From Candidatus Hydrogenedentota bacterium (lineage in GTDB: Bacteria > Hydrogenedentota > Hydrogenedentia > Hydrogenedentales > SLHB01), in assembly GCA_016215105.1 (NCBI GenBank), contig JACRLJ010000007.1, positions 1-33,431 of the forward strand: a stretch of DNA of 33,431 nt, written 5' to 3'. Positions 1 to 8,304 of this stretch are shown piece after piece (position 1 is the first letter of the stretch; every line of letters begins with the position of its first letter). The notes beneath the pieces were generated by a model. That model made no database searches. It had not been told where the DNA came from and worked only from the letters and a program-made list of their open reading frames with translations. The translations under genes were made by a program, and so were the position numbers.

Positions 1-49
1 ACCCGCCGACAAATAAATCGTCCTGATGGCGTTCTCGTCGAGTCTGCAT
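1..49 (-). CDS. Possible 5' end of a gene running off the left edge
   Basis: On the minus strand an ATG at 47-49 opens a reading frame that stays open to the window edge (16 codons, MQTRRERHQDDLFVGG). A perfect AGGAGG stands at 60-65, ten bases upstream. A TTGACA hexamer lies further upstream. The fragment is too short to name. The case rests only on the Shine-Dalgarno and promoter-like sequences, so it could be chance. Confidence 0.35.
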   Translation of the reverse strand, partial: MQTRRERHQDDLFVGG

Positions 50-72
50 CGGGCTCTTTCCTCCTAAGCCCT

Positions 73-101
73 TAGCTAAACTACATCCGCGGATCTGTCA
101 A
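73..101 (-). promoter_or_regulatory. Possible sigma-70 type promoter for the left-edge gene
   Basis: Read on the minus strand, a perfect TTGACA (96-101) is followed after 17 bases by TAGCTA (73-78), which is a poor -10 box. A run of T lies just upstream of the -35. The start point would fall almost on the AGGAGG at 60-65, leaving a very short leader, so the assignment is weak. Confidence 0.28.
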
Positions 102-803
102 GAAAAAATCCTGCACGGGGTTTTTCAACGGCTCCACAGACTACGAATTACCCGGCGCTTACAATCAAAAGAGAAACAAACTGGAATGTCGCTAAGCGAG
201 GGACGCGCCAAAGTAGAAGAGGCGTCCCCGCCTCTTCCGATGGCCTTCTCACTGCGCATCGACCGGCCCAACGTTATCCCCCTACCGATCCAATCCGTCC
301 ACTTGGTCCACGACGTCCACAAGGCTCTTGGCCTTATTCTGGCGCCGTTCGGTACCGACTACGAATTTGTCGGCGCGTTCGAACCCGCTCGGCTGCCGCA
401 ACGAGTAGGAAAAACGTCAAACGATGCCAGTTCGAGTTCAGTATTTGTTTTCATAATCTAATCGAGATTTATCAGTAACAGTATAATTAGTAAGCTAAAC
501 ACCCCTCGTCTCACCAATCTACCCCTCCCTGACCCCCACGAGGCCTAACCAAACCACTTGCCGCAAGCAAATACAGAACGTACCATGTATAAATGACTTA
601 TCCCCTCTCACCCCTTGTTTAGAAAACCACCGATTCTCAAGCCCTCCCCGTCACGCCTCCCTCGTCTCGCCACCTCTACTGCTCGCGTACTAGGCCGCGA
701 ATTCGGTGGCTCAGTCGCTTTTCTCTCTTCATCTTCCTGCAACGTCCCGCAAGCCATTCCATCCCCATCTGACCACCCTTCCTGATTTCCACATTGGAAG
801 ATC

Positions 804-845
804 TTCTCCGCGTTCCTCTGCGGTCTCCGCGTCTCTGCGTTTAGC
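804..845 (-). repeat. GCAGAGACGC-type dispersed repeat
   Basis: On the minus strand this stretch reads as a chain of near-repeats of the unit (a)acgcagagacgc / gcggagaccgcagagg / aacgcggagaa. In one frame it translates to an NAETRRPQRNAEK-like peptide. I recall the same style of short purine-rich repeat, with NAETQRR-like translations, scattered through many environmental bacterial genomes and often miscalled as protein. It lies in otherwise non-coding DNA. Only one copy is in this window. Confidence 0.55.
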
Positions 846-1034
846 TTGCTGTCCCACTGTGGCGCAGCTACACCGCGCCGCGCCATGCATTCTGCGGCCA
901 AATCGCGCCCATTTCGCCCCATTTCCCCTTGTTTTTCTATCAAGACCCGCCCAAGAAGCCGAAACAACGGCGCCTTATATATAGGGGGTTATTGCAGAGC
1001 GACTGGACCAACGCGGTTTGGGAACACGACATCG

Positions 1035-2402
<1,368 letters not shown>

Positions 2403-2463
2403 CCTTCTCCTATGGGTAATGGTGCAATGCCTATTGTACCCAAACCAAACCCAGCGTGTCGCG

Positions 2464-2491
2464 TTGACAGGTCCGAGCGTGGATCTATTTG
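2464..2491 (+). promoter_or_regulatory. Possible promoter for the small membrane protein gene
   Basis: A perfect TTGACA at 2464-2469 is followed after 16 bases by TATTTG at 2486-2491, which matches the -10 consensus only in its first three bases. It would give a leader of about 100 bases before the ATG at 2600. It lies in the divergent region shared with the response regulator gene. Confidence 0.3.
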
Positions 2492-2599
2492 GTGGCTCTC
2501 GATCCACATTGATGCCCGCCGCCAACCACGATATGATGAACTCATGGACGCCGGCCGGGAAAAAGGGGCCGCCCCAGAGGACCAAGAGGACACTCAGAT

Positions 2600-2782
2600 A
2601 TGAGCGAAGAAAAGCACGGTTGTTTCGGATGCGGTTGCGCCCCCATCACCGGTGGTGGCGTGGGAATCGGCGCAATCCTGGCCATCGTCATCTCGTGGAC
2701 TACAAACCATTCGGTCCTCTGGGCCGCCATCCACGGCCTCTGCGGCTGGTTCTACGTGGTGTATTGGCTGCTGACGCGGTAA
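2600..2782 (+). CDS. Small membrane protein, function unknown
   Basis: This 60-residue protein has a Cys/Gly-rich N-terminus (GCFGCGCAP, which could bind metal or be lipidated, although it lacks a lipobox signal). Two hydrophobic helices follow: GVGIGAILAIVISW, then a Trp-rich one around AAIHGLCGWFYVVYWLL. The start is backed by AAGAGGA at 2584-2590, nine bases upstream. Short proteins of the pattern ILA-ISW-NHS-LWA-IHG-WFYV-Y are, as I recall, common and uncharacterised in bacteria. It is transcribed away from the response regulator and toward the glucosidase, 138 bases before the latter's start. No function can be assigned. Confidence 0.75.
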   Translation: MSEEKHGCFGCGCAPITGGGVGIGAILAIVISWTTNHSVLWAAIHGLCGWFYVVYWLLTR

Positions 2783-2920
2783 GCGCTTCAATGCACGGGA
2801 AGCATCCTGGCCACATCGTTGTCTTCCCGGCCAGTTGTTGCGGCTACGATTTGCTGAGAATCGTACGTCTGCAATAGACGAAAACGACATTCAACGGCGT
2901 GTCGCGCGCCACGAGGAACC

Positions 2921-4549
2921 ATGCTGGCGGAAGAACAACGCTTACACGAAGCGCATAGCCGCACTGCCAATTGGCAACGGTGGGGGCCGTACTTGTCCGA
3001 GCGGCAGTGGGGCACGGTGCGCGAAGATTACTCTGCCGATGGCGAACCCTGGGAGTATTTCCCGCATGACCACGCGCGCAGCCGCGCCTACCGCTGGGGC
3101 GAGGACGGTCTGCTGGGCATCACGGACCGCGAATGCCGCTTGTGTTTCGCGCTTGCGCTGTGGAACGGCCGCGACCCTATTCTCAAAGAGCGCTTCTTCG
3201 GTCTGACCGGCCACGAGGGCAACCACGGCGAAGACGTCAAGGAGTGCTACTACTATCTTGACTCGACGCCGACGCACTCCTACCTGAAAGCCTTGTACAA
3301 ATATCCTCAGGCCGAGTTTCCCTATGACGCCCTCGTCCACACCGTGAAACGGGACGCAAAGCATGAGCCGGAGTTTGAACTGACCGATACCGGCGTGTTC
3401 GACGGCGACCGCTACTTCGACGTGCTTGTCGAGTACGCCAAGAACGCGCCCGACGATATCTGCATCCGGATTACCGCCGCCAACCGGGGACCGGAGAAAG
3501 CCGCGTTGCATCTGTTGCCAACCTTCTGGTTCCGCAACACGTGGTCCTGGGGCTGCAAGCATGAGGGCTGCTGGATGAAGCCGCGCATCACGCAGACCGG
3601 CGAAGGAACGTGTTCGGCGCATCACGTCACCCTGGGGAAGCTCGCGTTTCAGGCCGGCCCCCGCCCCGACGGGGCCTATCCGCCGCTGTTGTTTACCGAA
3701 AACGAGACCAACACCGAGCGGCTCAATCAAACGCCGAATCGCTTGCCGTTCGTCCGCGACGCGTTCCATGACTACATCGTCCATGGCACGATCGGCGCTG
3801 TGAACCCGAAGAAGACCGGAACGAAGGCGGCGGCCCACTACCAGCTGGAGATCGCCCCCGGCGCCGAAATCTCGGTGTCGTTGCGGCTCTACCAGGAAGA
3901 TGCGGCTCCTGCGGACGCCTTTGGCGTTGGCTTTGCCCAAGTGTTCGTTGACCGCATCCGCGAGGCGGACGAATTCTACGCCGCGCGCACTCCGGCAGGC
4001 GCGACCGGCGCCGAACGGCACGTGATCCGCCAAGCCTACGCGGGCTTGCTGTGGAACAAACAGTTCTATCATTACATTGTGCAAGACTGGCTCGAGGGCG
4101 ATCCCGCAATGCCCCCGCCGCCCGAGTCTCACAAACACAAGCGCAACACCGGTTGGCCTCACCTGTTTAACCGCGATGTCATCTCAATGCCGGACTCGTG
4201 GGAGTATCCGTGGTACGCCGCGTGGGACCTCGCATTCCACATGATTGCCTTCGCGGCCATTGATCCCGAGTTTGCCAAGAGCCAGCTTTTGCTCGTCCTA
4301 CGCGAGTGGTACATGCATCCAAATGGCCAGATTCCGGCCTACGAATTCGCGCTGGGAGACGCCAATCCCCCCGTGCACGCCTGGGTCTGCTGGCGCGTCT
4401 ACAAAATGACCGGACCGAAGGGCGCCCGCGACACCGTCTTCCTCGCGCGGGCGTTTCTCAAGCTTCTACAGCGCCACCATGCTGGCCATGGCGCTCGAAC
4501 TGGCCCGCGACAATCCGGAGTACGAAGACGTCGCCTCAAAGTTCTTTGA
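2921..4549 (+). CDS. Glucosidase (MGH1-like/GH63), N-terminal part of a broken gene
   Basis: The product begins like the roughly 850-900-residue cytosolic MGH1-like glucosidases: [19 protein letters not shown], the [18 protein letters not shown] block, then [19 protein letters not shown] and GNHGEDVKE. The catalytic-domain start is visible as [14 protein letters not shown]. The start ATG follows ACGAGGAACC. The family match ends at the codons for AFLK near 4462. After that the frame reads unrelated residues ([14 protein letters not shown]) to a stop at 4547-4549, while the family sequence resumes in another frame from about 4464 ([14 protein letters not shown]). Roughly 50 conserved residues appear to be missing at the join, a non-triplet loss. 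As read, this half should be inactive alone. Likely substrate class is a glucoside or mannosylglycerate-like compound, by family only. Confidence 0.85.
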   Translation: MLAEEQRLHEAHSRTANWQRWGPYLSERQWGTVREDYSADGEPWEYFPHDHARSRAYRWGEDGLLGITDRECRLCFALALWNGRDPILKERFFGLTGHEGNHGEDVKECYYYLDSTPTHSYLKALYKYPQAEFPYDALVHTVKRDAKHEPEFELTDTGVFDGDRYFDVLVEYAKNAPDDICIRITAANRGPEKAALHLLPTFWFRNTWSWGCKHEGCWMKPRITQTGEGTCSAHHVTLGKLAFQAGPRPDGAYPPLLFTENETNTERLNQTPNRLPFVRDAFHDYIVHGTIGAVNPKKTGTKAAAHYQLEIAPGAEISVSLRLYQEDAAPADAFGVGFAQVFVDRIREADEFYAARTPAGATGAERHVIRQAYAGLLWNKQFYHYIVQDWLEGDPAMPPPPESHKHKRNTGWPHLFNRDVISMPDSWEYPWYAAWDLAFHMIAFAAIDPEFAKSQLLLVLREWYMHPNGQIPAYEFALGDANPPVHAWVCWRVYKMTGPKGARDTVFLARAFLKLLQRHHAGHGARTGPRQSGVRRRRLKVL

Positions 4550-5444
4550 GCACTTTATTGCGATCACCGACGCGATGAACACCTTGGGTGGGACAGGCCT
4601 GTGGAACGAGGAAGACGGCTTCTACTATGACCAGATAAAGCTGCCGGATGCCTCGATTCCGCTGCGCATTCGCTCCATTGTCGGCGTCATTCCTCTGTTT
4701 GCGGTCGAAGTGCTGGACAAAGAAGTCATCGAAAGTCTTGACGGGTTCAAGACGCGCCTCAATTGGTTTCTCGACAACCGGAGCGAGTTGGCCGCGAGCA
4801 TTTCCTACCTCGATCGGTGCGCGCCCCGCGAAGGCGCGCACACCCGCCGTCTATTGGCGATTCCGTCGCGTGAACGCCTCGAACGCGTGTTGCGCTACGT
4901 ACTTGACGAGAACGAGTTCCTCGCGCCGCACGGCGTGCGCTCGCTGTCGCGTGTGCATCTCGCGAGACCTTTCGTCTTCCGATGGGACTCGAAAGAGGCG
5001 CAAGTGGACTACGAGCCCGGCAATTCGTCCACGGACCTGTTCGGCGGGAATTCCAATTGGCGGGGTCCTGTCTGGTCTCCGCTGAACTATCTGCTGATCG
5101 AAGCGCTGGAGCGCTACCACTACTTCTATGGCGATACGCTGCGCTTGGAATTCCCAACCGGATCGGGAAACCTGCTGAATCTCGGCGAGATCGCCCACGA
5201 ACTGGCCGCCAGAATCTCGCGGCTTTTCGTGCCGGACGATCAGGGGCGCCGCCCGTGCTTCGGCGCCGACGCGCGCTACGCCCGCGATCCGCACTGGCGC
5301 GATTTGATACTGTTCCACGAGTACTTCCACGGTGACGATGGCAGAGGTCTGGGCGCGAGTCATCAAACCGGCTGGACCGCGCTTGTAGTCCGCACGCTCG
5401 AACAAGCCATTGCCGCGCGCCAGGTCCGGAGTCCCCAGTCATGA
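4479..5444 (+). CDS. Glucosidase (MGH1-like/GH63), C-terminal part of a broken gene
   Basis: This is the second half of the same glucosidase, 321 residues from the ATG at 4479, although homologous sequence is already in frame from 4464. It covers the end of the (alpha/alpha)6 barrel: [41 protein letters not shown], then [23 protein letters not shown], the conserved substrate-pocket stretch, and [15 protein letters not shown] near the end. The upstream half is in a different frame, so only a frameshift or an internal start could express it. The ATG at 4479 is a normal internal Met with no ribosome site. Its stop overlaps the start of the next gene by four bases (ATGA, 5441-5444), which shows the original gene was coupled to the hydrolase downstream. 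Confidence 0.82.
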   Translation: MLAMALELARDNPEYEDVASKFFEHFIAITDAMNTLGGTGLWNEEDGFYYDQIKLPDASIPLRIRSIVGVIPLFAVEVLDKEVIESLDGFKTRLNWFLDNRSELAASISYLDRCAPREGAHTRRLLAIPSRERLERVLRYVLDENEFLAPHGVRSLSRVHLARPFVFRWDSKEAQVDYEPGNSSTDLFGGNSNWRGPVWSPLNYLLIEALERYHYFYGDTLRLEFPTGSGNLLNLGEIAHELAARISRLFVPDDQGRRPCFGADARYARDPHWRDLILFHEYFHGDDGRGLGASHQTGWTALVVRTLEQAIAARQVRSPQS

Positions 5445-6298
5445 TTGAACCGGTGGAACGATTCGTTCAATTACCCGGCCTGCGCATGCACTACGCCGTG
5501 GCCGGCCCTGAGGCGGGCCGCCCCATCATCTTGCTGCACGGATTTCCCGAATTCTGGTATAGCTGGCGCTTCCAGATTCCTGCGCTCGTCCAGGCCGGCT
5601 TCCGCGTCTACATGCCGGACCAACGCGGTTACAATCTAACCGATAAACACGGACCATACGACGTCGGGACACTCACACTGGACATCGCTCAATTTCAGGA
5701 TGCGCTCGGTATCGCGCGTTGTCCCATCGCCGGGCACGATTGGGGCGCTGTGGTCGCATGGGCCTTTGCGGCGCGTTTTCCGGAGCGTGTCGAGAAGCTG
5801 GTGGTGATGAACGGTCCCCATCCCAACGCCTACCTCGACGCGTGCCGGCGCCACTTCGCCCAAATCCGCAAGAGCTGGTACATCTATTTCTTTCAATTGC
5901 CGTGGCTGCCCGAGCGTATGATCCGCAGGAATGATTTCGCAGTATTGAACCGCGTGTTTCGCGCGCTGCGTATGTCTCCGGAGGACGTGCAGCGGTACAA
6001 GGCCGCGCTGTCGCAGCTGGGCGCGCTTACCGCCATGATCGGATGGTATCGCGCCATGGTCCGCGGACTCGTTCGCAGCCGCTTTGCGGCGCCACACGCC
6101 CGCATCACCGCGCCCACGTGCGTCATTTGGGGCGAGCGCGACGTGGCCCTCGATCGCGCGTGCAATGAAACGCTGCCGCACTACGTCGACGACCTGCGCA
6201 TCCACTATCTCCCGAACGCGAACCATTGGGTCCAGATGCATCGTCCCGACGAAGTGAACTCGCTTCTGCTATCCTTTCTAGCGCCTGAAGGGAACTAA
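5441..6298 (+). CDS. Alpha/beta hydrolase, epoxide-hydrolase-like
   Basis: This 285-residue alpha/beta-hydrolase has the oxyanion HGFP motif at 33-36 and an Asp nucleophile at D100 in GHDWGA. D234 in the WGERD strand is the likely acid and H262 (NANHW) the base. The Asp nucleophile, the HGFPEFWYSWR block and the cap-domain tyrosines (SWYIYFFQLPWLPE at about 145-158 and Y203 in GWYRA) fit soluble epoxide hydrolases better than esterases. Haloalkane dehalogenase is an alternative. No signal peptide is seen, so it is probably cytosolic. Translation is coupled to the glucosidase by an ATGA overlap. The physiological substrate cannot be told. Confidence 0.88.
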   Translation: MIEPVERFVQLPGLRMHYAVAGPEAGRPIILLHGFPEFWYSWRFQIPALVQAGFRVYMPDQRGYNLTDKHGPYDVGTLTLDIAQFQDALGIARCPIAGHDWGAVVAWAFAARFPERVEKLVVMNGPHPNAYLDACRRHFAQIRKSWYIYFFQLPWLPERMIRRNDFAVLNRVFRALRMSPEDVQRYKAALSQLGALTAMIGWYRAMVRGLVRSRFAAPHARITAPTCVIWGERDVALDRACNETLPHYVDDLRIHYLPNANHWVQMHRPDEVNSLLLSFLAPEGN

Positions 6299-6394
6299 CG
6301 GCGTTTTCGGGGGATTCTACCGGGATTATCTGCTATCCTTAGACGTATCCGCGAGCGTTCGGCGCGATATGCGCATGGGCCGGGTTATCAGACA

Positions 6395-6523
6395 CTAGAG
6401 GCGCGGCCAGAAAGCCTCCACTTACCAAGACCCGACAAAGGCGAGCGCTAGTGTTAGACAACTTACAGGTGCTTTCTGGCCGCGCCGCGCCATGAAGCTG
6501 ACTTTCTGGCCGGATTCCTGGCG
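6395..6523 (+). repeat. 129-bp dispersed repeat with inverted arms, copy 1
   Basis: This element is 129 bases long and matches 25012-25140 at 103 of 129 positions without a gap. A perfect 15-base inverted pair, gcgcggccagaaagc (6401-6415) and gctttctggccgcgc (6471-6485), encloses a 55-base loop. A third arm-like actttctggcc follows at about 6501-6511. It ends 16 bases before the ATG of the phosphatase gene at 6540, so it is either in that gene's leader or carries its promoter. No coding potential is seen in it. Confidence 0.85.
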
Positions 6524-6539
6524 CAAGATGGACTAAGCA

Positions 6540-8234
6540 ATGAGTGATACTGAAAGCAATCTGAAATCCCCGCAAAACGCGATCAAGGAAGAAGCCGTTC
6601 CTGTTCGGTCGCGGCCCGATCTCTTTATGCAGTTGAGCTATGCCCGCGACATTCTCGATTCGCTTGGAGACGGCCTTCTCGTCGTGGATCGCAACCAGCG
6701 GGCGCTGTTGTGCAACCACACGACGCGGCAGTTGCTTGGCCAGGATCTTCCGTCTATCACCGCCGACGGGTGGAGCACTCGCTACCAGTATCTGCTGTCG
6801 GACACGGCGGTACCGGCGCGCATCGAGGATGTCCCCCTGATACAGGCGGTGCGCGGCGCCGCGCTCACGCGCCAAGAGACTCACATTAGCCGCCCGGGCA
6901 TTCGCAACGTCTGGCTGAGTGTCACGTCGCGTCCGGTACACGACGGATCGGGCGCGCTCGAATGGACCTACATCATTATTCGGGACATCAATCTGCGCGT
7001 GTGGGCCGAAGAGCACATGCGGTTGCGGGATCGCGCGATGGCGTCCGCCAGCGAGGGTATTGTGATTATCGACGCCCGGCACGTAAAGAAGCCCATCATT
7101 TTCGCGAGCGAAGGGTTTGAACGCCTCACCGGGTACACCCAGGAAGAGACCGTAGGACGCGAGTGCGGCGTACTGTTCGGCGCTCCGCTGGAGAGTGTTG
7201 ACTTGGCGGCCGCGCAGGCGGACCTTAAGGACGAGCGCCCCATCGCAGTTGAGCTTCAAAACAACCGCAAGGACGGAACGCCCTTCTGGTACCGTTTGTC
7301 TGTTACTCCGGTGCGCGATAGCGGTGGCGCGCTGACGCACTACATTGCGATCATTTCCGACATCACCAAATTGGTCGAGTCGGATCAGAAAATTCGCGAG
7401 TCCGCGGAGCAGTTGCAGGAAGCCAACGCAAAAATTACCTGGGCGAACGAACGGATGAAGAATAGCCTCGAAGCCGCCGCGCGCGTGCAACAGGCGCTGC
7501 TGCCGTCGTCGCTGCCCGAAATTGCCGGCGCCAACTTCGCCTGGGCCTTCGAACCCGACGAGGAACTGTCGGGCGACATCCTCAACGTCATCCAGCTTGA
7601 TGACGACCATGTGGGTGTGTACATCCTCGACGTAACCGGGCACGGCGTGGCTTCGGCGATGCTTTCTGTCACGGTAAGCCGCTTGCTATCGCCGGTACGC
7701 AGCGCGACCGCGTTGGTGTACGAGCGTGTACCGGACTCGACTCAGTACACCGTGGCCACGCCGGGCAAAGTCGCGACGCGTCTCGCCATGCGCTTCGAGT
7801 GGGAGCCGCAGGCGGGCCTGATGTTTACGATCGTGTACGGTGTGCTTAATTGCCGGACCCGCGAGTTCAGCTACGCCTGCGCGGGCCATCCGCCTCCCGT
7901 GTACGTGACTAAAGACGATATTCGCATCTTGGAGCAGACCAACGGGCTGCCCATCGGAATCGGCTCGGGAGATTACGACGAGAAGACCGTGACCATCGAA
8001 CCGGATTCGCGGCTGTATTTCTATTCGGATGGCATTTCAGAGTCTATGGACACGAACGAGAACTTGTTCGGCCAGGACGGTATTATCGCGTCATTGCGGG
8101 AACTTCGCGCAGTGTCCCTCGAAGAAAGCGTCGCGGAGCTGATGGACCGCGCGAAGCGCTGGCGCGACGGCGGCCCAATCAAAGATGATATGTCGTTGTT
8201 AGCTCTGGAGGTTACGGCCCTGGACGCCGGCTAA
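6540..8234 (+). CDS. PAS/LOV-like-PP2C (SpoIIE/RsbU-type) Ser/Thr phosphatase
   Basis: This 564-residue soluble signalling protein has a first PAS domain at about 33-150 and a second at about 160-280, followed by a coiled-coil linker (about 280-310). A SpoIIE-type PP2C phosphatase fills the C-terminal half. Metal-binding aspartates are D346 (SGDILN), D364 (LDVTGHG), D497 (YSDGIS) and D549/D550 (KDDMS). This class usually dephosphorylates anti-sigma-factor antagonists in partner-switching pathways, but no STAS or HATPase partner is nearby. The second PAS is LOV-like (TGYTQEE, GRECGVLFG with C209, NNRKDGTPFW), yet it lacks most FMN-contacting residues. No strong Shine-Dalgarno precedes the ATG, and a dispersed repeat ends 16 bases upstream. 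Confidence 0.92.
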   Translation: MSDTESNLKSPQNAIKEEAVPVRSRPDLFMQLSYARDILDSLGDGLLVVDRNQRALLCNHTTRQLLGQDLPSITADGWSTRYQYLLSDTAVPARIEDVPLIQAVRGAALTRQETHISRPGIRNVWLSVTSRPVHDGSGALEWTYIIIRDINLRVWAEEHMRLRDRAMASASEGIVIIDARHVKKPIIFASEGFERLTGYTQEETVGRECGVLFGAPLESVDLAAAQADLKDERPIAVELQNNRKDGTPFWYRLSVTPVRDSGGALTHYIAIISDITKLVESDQKIRESAEQLQEANAKITWANERMKNSLEAAARVQQALLPSSLPEIAGANFAWAFEPDEELSGDILNVIQLDDDHVGVYILDVTGHGVASAMLSVTVSRLLSPVRSATALVYERVPDSTQYTVATPGKVATRLAMRFEWEPQAGLMFTIVYGVLNCRTREFSYACAGHPPPVYVTKDDIRILEQTNGLPIGIGSGDYDEKTVTIEPDSRLYFYSDGISESMDTNENLFGQDGIIASLRELRAVSLEESVAELMDRAKRWRDGGPIKDDMSLLALEVTALDAG

Positions 8235-8304
8235 GAGGCCTGGTATCTGACGCGGCGCCTGAGGCCCGTCGCGCTCCCGGCCACAGCGCCTTGTCCGCGC
8301 CCGA

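Larger units (their letters stand above)
50..1034. other. Non-coding stretch of about 1 kb
   Basis: I see no convincing gene here. The short open frames on both strands have low-complexity or composition-shadow translations, such as Arg/Ser/Pro-rich runs, and lack ribosome binding sites. The AT-richer part at about 400-600 separates the left-edge gene from the terminus of the response regulator gene at 1035. The only recognisable element is the dispersed repeat at 804-845. Confidence 0.6.

Noticed and set aside
2403-2599. Sigma-54 (-24/-12) promoter in front of the response regulator
   Set aside because: I looked for GG-N10-GC with a TGGCAC-N5-TTGC context on both strands and found none in register.
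2942-4162. Minus-strand open frame (406 codons) over the glucosidase
   Set aside because: Antisense to strongly conserved glucosidase sequence with no motif of its own.
6265-6340. 12-base direct repeat tctgctatcctt at 6265-6276 and 6329-6340
   Set aside because: One copy is inside the hydrolase coding end; no wider similarity around the pair, so probably coincidence.
8235-8304. Bidirectional terminator between the convergent phosphatase and fusion genes
   Set aside because: GC-rich with small inverted stretches but no stable stem followed by a T-run on either strand.
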